Shown here in pieces: positions 36,937-45,390 of a stretch of 64,000 bases of DNA (the stretch's first letter is position 1; every line of letters begins with the position of its first letter). Under the pieces are notes generated by a model, which saw only the letters and a program-made list of their open reading frames with translations, ran no database searches and was not told the DNA's origin. Made by a program: the position numbers and the translations under genes. The DNA comes from Halomicrococcus gelatinilyticus (GTDB taxonomy: Archaea > Halobacteriota > Halobacteria > Halobacteriales > Haladaptataceae). Location: assembly GCA_024227995.1 (NCBI GenBank), contig CP100465.1, positions 1,364,001 through 1,428,000 on the forward strand, read 5' to 3'.

Positions 36937-39138
36937 ATGACACGCAATCAGAGAAAGATAAGCAGTGCCGTCATGGCCGTTCTCCTGGTGCTCGCCAGCG
37001 GAACAGCAGTATCACTGGCAGCACCGGGGGCGTCCAGCGCGGCAACAGATGCGCAACCGTCGAGTCTGACACAGGAGGAGATTCCTAACGAGACAAGCAT
37101 CACGTTCGACGAACAGGAAACGACCGGAGAACAAATCGTCGTCGAAGAGGTGACGATGTCCGAGGGTGGGTTCGTCGCCATCCACAACGAGAGCCTGCTC
37201 GAGGGTGACGCCGTCGGAAGCGTCATCGGCGCCTCGGTGTACCTCGAACCGGGTACGTACGAGAACCTGAGCATCACGCTCGCCGAACCCATCAACGAGA
37301 GCCAGACGCTCATCGCGATGCCGCACGAGGACACCAACGACAACCTGGTGTACGACTTCGTGATGGGCGGGGGCGACGTTGACGACCCGTACACCGAGAA
37401 CGGTGAGGCGATCACCGACGAGGCGAACGTCACCGTCGTCGAAGAAGAGGAGATAGCGCCCGAAGAGCCGGCCGAGAACGAGTTCACGTTCCGCGTCGAG
37501 CAGATGACCATCGACCAGTGGTCGTTCGTCATCGGTGACGGCGAGCCGGAGCGCACCGTCTCGGTCAGTGGCTTCGACCTGCAGGACGAGCAGGTCGACG
37601 TGAACCTGACCAAGCTGCTCGGCGGCGCAAGCGTCGAAGACGCCGTGAGCCGGACCGACGAGGAGGACGTCCAGGCAGCCGCCGAGGAGGCCGAAGAAGC
37701 CGCCGAGGACGCCGACGTCACGATGGACGGGCAGCTCCAGACGACCCAGATCGTCGTGAGCGACGTGACGGTCGAGAACGTCACGTTCAACGTCGAACTG
37801 CCGCCGGACGCACAGCTGCCGGCGATGCCCGGGATGACCGACGGTCCCGTCCAGAACGAGACGGGTGAGCCAAGCGACGCACCGCTGGCGGCGAACGTCA
37901 CCTTCGAGAACCAGACGACCACGGGCGAGACGGTCACCATCGACTCGGTGAACATGTCCCGTGGCGGCTTCGTCGTCGTCCACGACCGGAGCCTGCTCCA
38001 GGGTGACGCACTCGGGAGCGTCGTCGGCGCTTCCCAGTACCTCGAGCCTGGGGTGCACACCGACGTGACGGTGACGCTGGACGAGCCGCTCGACGAGACC
38101 CAGACGCTCATCGCGATGCCGCACCTGGACAGCAACGACAACCAGGTGTACGACTTCTCGACCTCGAACGGGACCGAAGACATCCCGTACGTGGTCGACA
38201 ACCGGGTCGTCATCGACCCCGCGCTGGTGACCGTCGAGGCGGGCGAGACGACGGCCGCAGAGACGACCACCGCTGCCGAGGAGAACACCACGGTCGAAGA
38301 GACGACGACCGCCGCAGAGACGACCACCGCAGTCTCTGAGGAGACCACCACCGCCGCAGAGACGACGACCGCGGTCTCTGAGGAGACCACCACCGCGGTC
38401 GCTGCAGAGACCACGACCGCTGCCGAAGAGACGACGACGCCGATTGAAGAAGAGACCACGACGCCGGTCGAAGAGACGACCACGACGGCTGAGGAGACCA
38501 CCACGACGGCCGCGGAGACGACGACCGCTGCAGAGACCACCACGGCCGCAGGTGAGGTCGAGGACGTGACCGACCTGGGTCCGTCGCTCGACGTCACCGA
38601 TCTCGAGGCGCCGCTGAACGCCACGGTCGGTGAGACGCTGCTGGTCAACGCGACCATCACCAACCCGACCGACCAGACGCTCACCCAGCCCGTGGACTTC
38701 CGGCTCCAGGGTGACGTCATCCAGCGCAAGAACGTCTCGCTCGGTCCCGGCGAGAACACGTCGATCACGTACGAGATCGACACGTCGGCAGTCGGTCCGG
38801 GGACGTACACGCACGGCGTCTACGCGCGCAACTTCGGCGAGATAGCGGCGATCACGCTGGAAGCTGCCGAGACGACGACGCCCGCCGAAGAGACCACGAC
38901 GGCGGTCGCCAACGAGACGACCACCGTCGCCAACGAGACGACCGCTGTCGAGACGACGACCGCAGTCGCTGAGGAGACGACCACTGCCGCCGTCGATGAG
39001 ACGACCGCCGCGGTCGCTGACGAGACTACCACCGCAGTCGCTGAGGAGACGACCACTGCCGCCGTCGATGAGACGACCGCCGCGGTCGCTGACGAGACTA
39101 CCACCGCCGCCGACCAGGGAACTACGACGGCAGCGTAA
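36937..39138 (+). CDS. Secreted DUF7282-like protein with TETTTA repeats
   Basis: 733 residues. A Sec-type signal (about 1-35, ending SSAATDA). Two related modules (about 55-168 and 318-435) share MSEGGFVAIH/MSRGGFVVVH, SLLEGDAVGSV/SLLQGDALGSV, YLEPG and TLIAMPH, the haloarchaeal DUF7282 pattern. Between them is a beta domain with an Ala/Glu-rich helix. Residues 440-540 and 645-733 are low-complexity Glu-Thr-Thr-Ala repeats, split by a CARDB-like domain (about 545-645). Many N-x-S/T sequons. No PGF-CTERM or C-terminal TM is present, so anchoring is unclear. Confidence 0.88.
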   Translation: MTRNQRKISSAVMAVLLVLASGTAVSLAAPGASSAATDAQPSSLTQEEIPNETSITFDEQETTGEQIVVEEVTMSEGGFVAIHNESLLEGDAVGSVIGASVYLEPGTYENLSITLAEPINESQTLIAMPHEDTNDNLVYDFVMGGGDVDDPYTENGEAITDEANVTVVEEEEIAPEEPAENEFTFRVEQMTIDQWSFVIGDGEPERTVSVSGFDLQDEQVDVNLTKLLGGASVEDAVSRTDEEDVQAAAEEAEEAAEDADVTMDGQLQTTQIVVSDVTVENVTFNVELPPDAQLPAMPGMTDGPVQNETGEPSDAPLAANVTFENQTTTGETVTIDSVNMSRGGFVVVHDRSLLQGDALGSVVGASQYLEPGVHTDVTVTLDEPLDETQTLIAMPHLDSNDNQVYDFSTSNGTEDIPYVVDNRVVIDPALVTVEAGETTAAETTTAAEENTTVEETTTAAETTTAVSEETTTAAETTTAVSEETTTAVAAETTTAAEETTTPIEEETTTPVEETTTTAEETTTTAAETTTAAETTTAAGEVEDVTDLGPSLDVTDLEAPLNATVGETLLVNATITNPTDQTLTQPVDFRLQGDVIQRKNVSLGPGENTSITYEIDTSAVGPGTYTHGVYARNFGEIAAITLEAAETTTPAEETTTAVANETTTVANETTAVETTTAVAEETTTAAVDETTAAVADETTTAVAEETTTAAVDETTAAVADETTTAADQGTTTAA
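38251..38560 (+). repeat. Low-complexity Glu-Thr repeat tract in secreted protein
   Basis: Degenerate repeats of GAGACGACCACCGC-type words encoding ETTTAAE/ETTTPVE units, about 100 codons long. Confidence 0.85.
38961..39104 (+). repeat. Perfect 72-bp tandem duplication
   Basis: 38961-39032 is repeated exactly at 39033-39104 (24 codons each). An identical tandem copy in otherwise diverged repeats indicates a recent expansion. Confidence 0.9.
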
Positions 39139-39170
39139 TCGGTCCCCCGACTGACGCTCGGTAGCCATCC

Positions 39171-39175
39171 TTTTT
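39171..39175 (+). terminator. Possible U-tract terminator after the secreted protein gene
   Basis: Five T residues 33 bp after the TAA, as in archaeal intrinsic terminators. It could equally be a promoter-like T-run for the next gene, though it lies 96-100 bp from its start. Confidence 0.35.
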
Positions 39176-39270
39176 CGTGGTGCACGACCGGGAGTCGAAT
39201 CGCCGCCCCGGCGGCCCGGCACGTCCAGCAACCGACCGATTCATACCCGGCGACTTCGTAGACGCGCCCG

Positions 39271-40284
39271 ATGGACGCGCCGCTGTGGACCGAGACGCAC
39301 GCGCCCGAGCTGTCCGACCTGCCCCAGCCGGAGGTGCGCGAGTACCTCCAGAAGGCGGTCGAGGAGCCGATCAACCTCGTGCTCTACGGCCCACGGGGGA
39401 GCGGCAAGACGGCTGCCGTGCGGGCGCTGGCGCGCGAGGCCCACGAGGACCCGGACAACGACCTCGTGGAGATCAACGTCGCCGACTTCTTCCAGATGAC
39501 AAAGAAGGAGATCAGCGAGGACCCACGTTTCGCCTCCTTCATCGACTCCAAGCGGCGGCGCAACTCCTCGAAGGCCGACCTCATCAACCACGTCCTCAAG
39601 GAGTCGGCCAGCTACTCGCCCGTCTCGGGCGGGTACAAGACCATCGTCCTCGACAACGCCGAGGCCATCCGCGAGGACTTCCAGCAGGCGCTGCGCCGCG
39701 TGATGGAGCGCCACCACGAGACGACGCAGTTCGTCGTGACGACGCGCCAGCCGACGAAGCTCATCCCGCCGATCAAGTCGCGCTGTTTCCCCGTCGCGAT
39801 GCGGGAGCCGACCGAGGAGGAGATCGTCGCGGTGCTCGAACCAATCCTCGACGCGGAGGGCGCGGAGTACGACGACATGGGCCTGCAGTTCGTCGCGGGG
39901 TACGCCCGCGGCGACCTCCGGAAGGCCATCCTCGGCGCGCAACTGCTGTACGAGCAGGAGGGCGCGGTGTCGACCGACGCCTACGAGGTGCTCCGGGAGT
40001 TCGGCGTCCGCGGCCGCGTCGAGGAGATGCTCGAGGCCGCCGAGGACGGCGAGTTCACCGACGCGCGCAAGACGCTCGACGACCTCCTCATCGACGAGGG
40101 GTACAGCGGCGGGGAGGTACTGGAGGAGATGCTCGACGCCATCTCGCGCTCGAACCGCTACACCGGCGACCGCCTCGCGAAGGCCTACCGGCTCGCCGGC
40201 GAGGTCGACATGGACCTCGCGGAGGGCACCAGCGACCGCATCCACATCTCCCACATGCTCGCGGAACTCGGCGCGAGCGAGTAG
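39271..40284 (+). CDS. rfcC: Replication factor C small subunit-like AAA+ protein
   Basis: 337 residues of the clamp-loader small-subunit family; haloarchaea usually carry several paralogues. Walker A GPRGSGKT (40-47) is intact. Walker B reads VLDNAE (126-131), where other RFC subunits have LDEAD, so the catalytic Glu is Asn129. The SRC motif with arginine finger (KSRCFPV) is kept. So this subunit should bind ATP and complete a neighbour's site but hydrolyse poorly itself. Symbol rfcC is my best assignment. Confidence 0.88.
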   Translation: MDAPLWTETHAPELSDLPQPEVREYLQKAVEEPINLVLYGPRGSGKTAAVRALAREAHEDPDNDLVEINVADFFQMTKKEISEDPRFASFIDSKRRRNSSKADLINHVLKESASYSPVSGGYKTIVLDNAEAIREDFQQALRRVMERHHETTQFVVTTRQPTKLIPPIKSRCFPVAMREPTEEEIVAVLEPILDAEGAEYDDMGLQFVAGYARGDLRKAILGAQLLYEQEGAVSTDAYEVLREFGVRGRVEEMLEAAEDGEFTDARKTLDDLLIDEGYSGGEVLEEMLDAISRSNRYTGDRLAKAYRLAGEVDMDLAEGTSDRIHISHMLAELGASE

Positions 40285-40377
40285 CCTTCTATCGAGTGGC
40301 AATCGCTGCTACCACCGACCAGAGAGCGACGCGTTCCGGAACGCAAAAGAGCGGCCGAGCCAACCCGGAAACAGGAC

Positions 40378-41376
40378 GTGTACGTACTGGAACTCGGCGG
40401 AGAGGACGATGCGTTCGCCGCCCGCGAGGCCGCTAGCGCCGCGACCGACGTGGAGCGGGTCGCGCCCGGTCTCGCGCGAGCGACGGCGTTGACCGACCGC
40501 GTGCGCCACCTCGCGTACACCCACCGCGCCAGCGAACTGGTCGGCGAGACCGACGCCGACCCGGCGAGCGCCCGCGCGCTGCTGGAGGCCGCACCGATAG
40601 AGCGGGAGGGCACCGTCGCCGTGCGGGCCCGGGACGTGCGCAACACCACCGGCGTCGACACCCAGCAGGTCGAGCGCGACCTCGGGCAGGTGCTCGTCGA
40701 CCGCGGGTTCGCCGTCGACCTCGACGACCCCGACCACGAACTGCGGGCGCTGTTCAGTCGCGAGCCGCCACGCGGCTCGGACGACGACGTCTGCGTGCTC
40801 GGCTGGCTGACTGCCGAGAGCCGCCGCGACTTCGGCGAGCGCAAGCCGACAGACCGTCCGTTCTTCCAGCCCGGGAGCATGGACCCGCTGCTCGCCCGCG
40901 CGCTGGCGAACGTGGCCGGTGCGCGCTCCGGCGCGACGGTGCTCGACCCGATGTGCGGCACGGGCGGCGTGCTCGTCGAGGCCGCGCTCGTCGGCGCGCG
41001 CGCCCTCGGCGTGGACGCGCAACGGAAGATGGCCCGCGGCGCGGCGGAGAACCTGGCGGCGTACGTGCCGGACGCCGACTGGGCGACGGTTCGGGGCGAC
41101 GCGACCCACCTCCCGTTCGGCGACGACGCGGTCGACGGCGTCGTCTTCGACGCGCCGTACGGCCGCCAGTCGAAGATCGCGAACCTCGACCTGGACGACC
41201 TCGTGGCTGGCGCGCTGGCAGAAGCGCGACGGGTCGCCCCCCGGGCCGTGGTCGTCGGCGACCGCTCGTGGGCCGACGCGGCCCGCGACGGCGGCTGGAC
41301 GGTTACCGACACCTTCGAGCGGCGGGTCCACCGGTCGCTGACGCGGTACGTCGTCGTCCTCGAAGGGGACGACTGA
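40378..41376 (+). CDS. tRNA (guanine10-N2) methyltransferase, THUMP type
   Basis: 332 residues, GTG start. N-terminal THUMP domain (about 1-150), then a Rossmann methyltransferase with TVLDPMCGTGGVLVEAALVG (SAM site). The N-methylase motif, usually DPPYG, reads FDAPYG here, as in Trm-G10/Trm11 enzymes with N-MT variants. Makes m2G/m2,2G10 in tRNA. An AACGCAAAAG element lies about 30 nt upstream. Confidence 0.9.
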   Translation: MYVLELGGEDDAFAAREAASAATDVERVAPGLARATALTDRVRHLAYTHRASELVGETDADPASARALLEAAPIEREGTVAVRARDVRNTTGVDTQQVERDLGQVLVDRGFAVDLDDPDHELRALFSREPPRGSDDDVCVLGWLTAESRRDFGERKPTDRPFFQPGSMDPLLARALANVAGARSGATVLDPMCGTGGVLVEAALVGARALGVDAQRKMARGAAENLAAYVPDADWATVRGDATHLPFGDDAVDGVVFDAPYGRQSKIANLDLDDLVAGALAEARRVAPRAVVVGDRSWADAARDGGWTVTDTFERRVHRSLTRYVVVLEGDD

Positions 41377-41466
41377 GAGTATCGCTCGCTGGTGACGCCG
41401 GTCGCTAGCGGTGACTTTCGCTGGCGGCGCTAGGGCAGGGTGACAGCGTCGCAGAAGGGAGAGTGG

Positions 41467-42132
41467 TCAGTCGATGTAGCCGAGCGCGTCCTCGATGCGG
41501 CCGAGTTCCGGACCGGTCGTGTCCTGCCCGACGACGTAGCCGTGGGCGTTCGCGATGAGGCCGGAGCCGACCAGCGGCGCGCCGTAGTTGATGGTGCCGA
41601 TGTCGGCGGGCACGTCGAGGACGTCCTCCAGCGCGTCGAGTTCGTCGTCCGTCGCCTTCGGGTGACAGAGGACGCCCGAGTTCGTCGCGACGGCGGCGGT
41701 GCCGACGGTCCGGACGCCGGCGAGCGCACCGCGTTCCACGGGCACGTCGAGCGCGTCCGAGACGGTCCGGACCGCCTCGTGCGAGAGGTCCGAGTGGACG
41801 TACGCACCGCTGTCGTTGGCGAGCACGACGTTCCCGGCGGCGTTGATGCGTCCGGGCAGTTCGGTCACCTCGACGTCGGTGGCGTCCTCGATGCGGTCGC
41901 GCTCGCGGTCGGAGACGCGACTGCTGACGAGCAGGCCGTTCTCGTTACCGACGGCGAGCGCACCGACGGTCGACGACCCGCCGACGGTGGTCCTGACGGC
42001 GTCGACGCCGAGTTCGTCAGCTACGTCGGTGACGAGGTCGTCGTCGGTGTCGGGACGGACGAGGAGATACTCGTCAGTGCTGCGAGCGTAAACGCCGACG
42101 TACGACGAACCGTTGAAGGCGGCGCGGAGCAA
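41467..42132 (-). CDS. eif6: Translation initiation factor eIF6
   Basis: 221 residues, the five-fold repeat protein that binds the 50S/60S interface and prevents early subunit joining. Repeats show as [35 protein letters not shown] and [16 protein letters not shown]. The start codon is TTG (CTC CGC GCC follows), five nt after the L31e stop; no ATG or GTG lies nearby. Third gene of the L39e-L31e-eIF6 operon. Confidence 0.93.
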   Translation of the reverse strand: MLRAAFNGSSYVGVYARSTDEYLLVRPDTDDDLVTDVADELGVDAVRTTVGGSSTVGALAVGNENGLLVSSRVSDRERDRIEDATDVEVTELPGRINAAGNVVLANDSGAYVHSDLSHEAVRTVSDALDVPVERGALAGVRTVGTAAVATNSGVLCHPKATDDELDALEDVLDVPADIGTINYGAPLVGSGLIANAHGYVVGQDTTGPELGRIEDALGYID

Positions 42133-42136
42133 CGCT

Positions 42137-42415
42137 CTACTCTTCGTACTCTGCTTCGACGACCGCTTCGCCCTCCTCCTCGAAGCGGGCGGCGTGCACG
42201 CGAAGCTTGCTCGGCGGGTTCTTGCGCCCCTGCGACCAGATGGCCTCGTTGATGGAGGGGTCGAGACGGACGTCCACCTCGTCCACCTTGAAGTGCTGGG
42301 CGAGGTGCTCGCGCACGATGGTCATCGCCTTGTCGGCGCGCTTGTGCTTCGGTTCCGCCTTGGCGTCGCGGAGCGGGACGGTGACGACACGCTCCTCGAA
42401 GTCACTCGCGCTCAT
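42137..42415 (-). CDS. rpl31e: Large-subunit ribosomal protein L31e
   Basis: 92 residues. [39 protein letters not shown] and [13 protein letters not shown] are L31e signatures. Its ATG overlaps the stop of L39e by one base (TAATG). Confidence 0.97.
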   Translation of the reverse strand: MSASDFEERVVTVPLRDAKAEPKHKRADKAMTIVREHLAQHFKVDEVDVRLDPSINEAIWSQGRKNPPSKLRVHAARFEEEGEAVVEAEYEE

Positions 42416-42567
42416 TATTCGTCGGTGTCGCTACGCCGCCAGCTACGGCGCTTCGGGTTTCGCATCACGTCACGGTCGGTCTTCATGATGACCCACGCCG
42501 GGACGCGGCTGTTCTGACGCTCCAGCTTGGAGAGTCGCTTCTTTTTGGCCTTCGACTTCTTGCCCAT
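42415..42567 (-). CDS. rpl39e: Large-subunit ribosomal protein L39e
   Basis: 50 residues: [18 protein letters not shown] then [12 protein letters not shown] and a basic C-terminus [14 protein letters not shown]. Typical L39e length. First gene of the operon, with TATA at -26 to -33. Confidence 0.97.
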   Translation of the reverse strand: MGKKSKAKKKRLSKLERQNSRVPAWVIMKTDRDVMRNPKRRSWRRSDTDE

Positions 42568-42592
42568 AGTGGTAGGCTCTTCCCCGTCGTCG

Positions 42593-42600
42593 CATAAAAT
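42593..42600 (-). promoter_or_regulatory. TATA box of the L39e-L31e-eIF6 operon
   Basis: ATTTTATG on the coding strand, 26-33 nt before the L39e ATG at 42567. Confidence 0.75.
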
Positions 42601-42742
42601 CTTGTTCTTTTGGTGGAGCGGTAGGTTCCGGCGGCGCTCCCCGGCCGCACTACCGCCAGACGGCCGCGCTGGGGGCGAGCGGCCGCGTTCGCCGTCCGTG
42701 TGATCCGCCCACGTACGGCCGGCCGGTCCGTCGTCGCCGTCG

Positions 42743-43297
42743 TCAGAGGTCGAACGTCTCGACCGTCGAGTACACCGGCCCGTCCGCGGTCAGTTCGCTC
42801 TCGGTCAGCCTGACCTGGTCGACCGCCATCGGGCCGACCGTGGGGTCGCTCTCGCGGACGACCTCCTGGACGAGCTCCTTCCCGCCGGCGTGCTCCATCC
42901 GGGCGAGGGTGACGTGGGGCGTGAAGTCGTGCTCCTCGGGCTCGAACCCGAGGTCGTAGACCCGCGGTTCGATCGCCTCGTGCAGCAGCGTCATCGCCTG
43001 GCTGCCGTCCCGGACCCCGAGCCACACCACGCTGATGTAGTCGAGGCTGGGGAAGACGCCGAGGCCGCCGAACTCGGCCTCGAACGGCCCGAAGTCGACG
43101 TCGTCGACGGCCTCAGCGATGGCGTCGGTGATTTCGGGGACGCGCTCGGAGTCGGTGTCGCCGAGGAACTTCAGCGTGACGTGCGCCTGCGCGGGGTCGG
43201 TGAAGCTGAGCCCGCTCGCGTCCGCGAACCGCTCCTGGATGCCCGCGACGGCCTCGGTCAGGTCGTCGTCGAGGTCGATGCTGACGAACAGTCGCAT
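42743..43297 (-). CDS. thpR: RNA 2',3'-cyclic phosphodiesterase
   Basis: 184 residues, 2H phosphoesterase fold. The two catalytic HxTx motifs are HVTL at residue 39 and HVTL at residue 128. The N-terminus [13 protein letters not shown] is typical of ThpR/LigT. Converts RNA 2',3'-cyclic phosphates. Confidence 0.93.
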   Translation of the reverse strand: MRLFVSIDLDDDLTEAVAGIQERFADASGLSFTDPAQAHVTLKFLGDTDSERVPEITDAIAEAVDDVDFGPFEAEFGGLGVFPSLDYISVVWLGVRDGSQAMTLLHEAIEPRVYDLGFEPEEHDFTPHVTLARMEHAGGKELVQEVVRESDPTVGPMAVDQVRLTESELTADGPVYSTVETFDL

Positions 43298-43420
43298 GTC
43301 GGAACAGTGGCCGGCCGGCGGCTTGTAGGTTGGCGCTCCGCGGGACGAAGTTCGACGTTCGTGGGGTCGCGGCGTGCGAACCGGGAGAAAGCGTATACCG
43401 CTGGCCGGGAACGAACGAAC

Positions 43421-43804
43421 ATGGTCTCCCCGAACACACTCGAACGAGCCGGCATCGTGGTCGGCAGCGCCCTCCTGGTCGGGCTGCCGACCAGCGTACT
43501 CGTCTCTCCCTTCGTCAGCGGCATCACCGACTGGCAGGCCGTCCTCCTGTGGCTGCTCCCCGGCATCGTCGTCGGGACGCTGGTCGCTACCGGCCGGCTG
43601 TCGGTCGCCTACCGGCAGGTGTGGCTGTTCAGCCTCGTGAGCTGGCTCGCAGCGCTCGCGTTCTGGGCGGTGCTCGACGTCGACCCGATCGACGGAACGA
43701 CGGTCACGCCGACCACGCTCGGCGCGGGCGTCCTCGCACTCCTCGTCGGCGCGCTCGTCGCGTGGGCGAACCCGGCGATTCAGTGGCGCGGTAACGCGAG
43801 CTAG
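43421..43804 (+). CDS. Four-TM membrane protein
   Basis: 127 residues with hydrophobic stretches at about 10-30, 40-58, 68-87 and 95-118. Similar in layout to small DUF5518-type haloarchaeal membrane proteins but not confidently assigned. It is divergent from thpR and convergent with the DHFR gene. Confidence 0.7.
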   Translation: MVSPNTLERAGIVVGSALLVGLPTSVLVSPFVSGITDWQAVLLWLLPGIVVGTLVATGRLSVAYRQVWLFSLVSWLAALAFWAVLDVDPIDGTTVTPTTLGAGVLALLVGALVAWANPAIQWRGNAS

Positions 43805-43831
43805 AATAGCAGGGTCGGCGCGGCCGGCGAA

Positions 43832-44344
43832 CTATCGGCGCTCGTAGCGCACGAACGAGAGTTCCTCGCGGTCGTCGCGCGCCACTTCCTCCCACCCGTC
43901 GGCGGTCCAGCCCGCGCCGTCCTCCCACTCCGGGAAGCAGGTGTCGCCCGCGTAGGAGTCGTGGATCTCCGTGAGCACGAGCGCGTCGGCGCGCGGGAGG
44001 AACTGCTCGTAGACGGACGCGCCGCCGACGACGTAGGCGGTGTCGACGCCCAGTTCGTCGGCTGCGTCGGCGGCCGCGTCGACCGCATCGTCGACGCTCT
44101 CGACGACGGCGACCGCCTCGTGCACGTCGGGGTCGCTCGTCGAGAGGACGACGTTCGCGCGGTCGGGCAGCGGGCCGTCGAGTTGCGCCGCGATGCTCTC
44201 GTAGGTCGTCCGCCCCATGACGACCGGGTGGCCGGTCGTCGTCTCCTTGAAATGCGCCAGGTCCTCGGGGTAGTGCCACGGCATCTCGCCGTCCCGACCG
44301 ATGACGCCGTTCGCCGCGACGGCGGCGACGAGGACGAGGTCCAT
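43832..44344 (-). CDS. folA: Dihydrofolate reductase
   Basis: 170 residues. Motifs: VAAVAANGVIGRDGEMPWHY (NADPH and folate site), HPVVMGRTTYESI, and VVGGASVYEQFLPRADALVLTEIHDSYAGDTCFP. Reduces dihydrofolate made by ThyA. The ATG overlaps the thyA stop by one base (TGATG), giving a coupled thymidylate operon. Confidence 0.96.
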   Translation of the reverse strand: MDLVLVAAVAANGVIGRDGEMPWHYPEDLAHFKETTTGHPVVMGRTTYESIAAQLDGPLPDRANVVLSTSDPDVHEAVAVVESVDDAVDAAADAADELGVDTAYVVGGASVYEQFLPRADALVLTEIHDSYAGDTCFPEWEDGAGWTADGWEEVARDDREELSFVRYERR

Positions 44345-45339
44345 CACTCCGCCACCCCGAAGCTGAGCCCGGGATGGGGGTCGTACCCCTCGACACCGAC
44401 GTCCTCGTAGGTGAGGTCCGCGAGCGAGTCGGCGTCGACGCGGAGTTCGGGCCGCTCGTTCGGCTCGCGGGAGAGCTGGGTCAACAGGTTGGGGACGTGG
44501 TCCATGTCCCCCTCGTTGTCGCCCGGTGCCTCGCGGGTGAGCCAGTCGCGAACCGCGAGGAAGCCGTCGCGGTCGTCGACGGCGGCGACGCGCTCCTGGA
44601 GTTCGTCGAGGGTGTCGCGGTACCACTCGCCGCGCTCGCCGTCGCCGCAGTAGACGTGTGCGTCGACGACGGTGTGGGCGAACGACCCCACCTCGAGGCC
44701 GGTCTGGCGCGCGATCACGGTCGCGAGGAGGGCGTACGCCGCGACGTTGAACGGGATGCCGAGCGCGACGTCGCCGGAGCGCTGGGTGAGGTGGAGATTG
44801 AGGCGGTCGCCCTGGACGTTCAGGACGAACGTGTAGTGACAGGGCGGCAGGGTGCTCACCGCCGCGTTGGCGGGGTGCCAGGCGTTGACGACGATGCGGC
44901 GCGACTGGGGGTTCTCCTGCAACTGGTCGACGGCGTACTGCACCTGGTCGAACGTGCGCTCGTCGTCGTTCATCCAGCGGTGGTCGTCGTCGGGCCACGA
45001 CTCGCCGGGCAGCCCCTCCTCTGGGACGGGATAGCGCCGCCAGAAGCGCCCGTACGCGGTGTCGAGGTGACCCTCCTCGTCGGCCCACTCGTCCCAGATG
45101 CCGGTCTTCTCGCGCAGGTTCCGGACGTGCTCCTCGCCGGAGAGGTACCACAGCAGTTCGTGGATCATCGAGTCCCAGCGGAAGCCGTCCATCTTCTTCG
45201 TCGTCAGGAGGGGAAAGCCCTCCTGGAGGTCCACCTCGTAGTGCTGGCTGAACGTCGAGAGGGTGTCGACGCCGGTCCGGTTGGGCTTGTACGTCCCCTC
45301 CCGGAGCACGGATTCGACGAGTCCGAGATACTGCTCCAT
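44344..45339 (-). CDS. thyA: Thymidylate synthase (ThyA)
   Basis: 331 residues. Catalytic Cys167 in LPPCHYTF, the N-terminal RTGVDTLSTF, RRIVVNAWHP, GDVALGIPFN and DAHVYCGD blocks identify ThyA. An insertion at about residues 104-125 is acidic. Uses methylene-tetrahydrofolate to make dTMP. A palindrome (45373-45384) lies just upstream. Confidence 0.96.
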   Translation of the reverse strand: MEQYLGLVESVLREGTYKPNRTGVDTLSTFSQHYEVDLQEGFPLLTTKKMDGFRWDSMIHELLWYLSGEEHVRNLREKTGIWDEWADEEGHLDTAYGRFWRRYPVPEEGLPGESWPDDDHRWMNDDERTFDQVQYAVDQLQENPQSRRIVVNAWHPANAAVSTLPPCHYTFVLNVQGDRLNLHLTQRSGDVALGIPFNVAAYALLATVIARQTGLEVGSFAHTVVDAHVYCGDGERGEWYRDTLDELQERVAAVDDRDGFLAVRDWLTREAPGDNEGDMDHVPNLLTQLSREPNERPELRVDADSLADLTYEDVGVEGYDPHPGLSFGVAE

Positions 45340-45372
45340 GCGCGACCGTTCTCGCTGCACCTCAAAGGAGTA

Positions 45373-45384
45373 TCGGATATCCGA
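45373..45384. promoter_or_regulatory. 12-bp perfect palindrome upstream of thyA
   Basis: TCGGATATCCGA, 34-45 nt before the thyA ATG and just beyond the end of the DUF5787 gene. A half-copy (ATCCGAAC) follows at about 45393. It could be an operator for thyA or part of a bidirectional transcript end. Confidence 0.4.
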
Positions 45385-45390
45385 ACGGCC

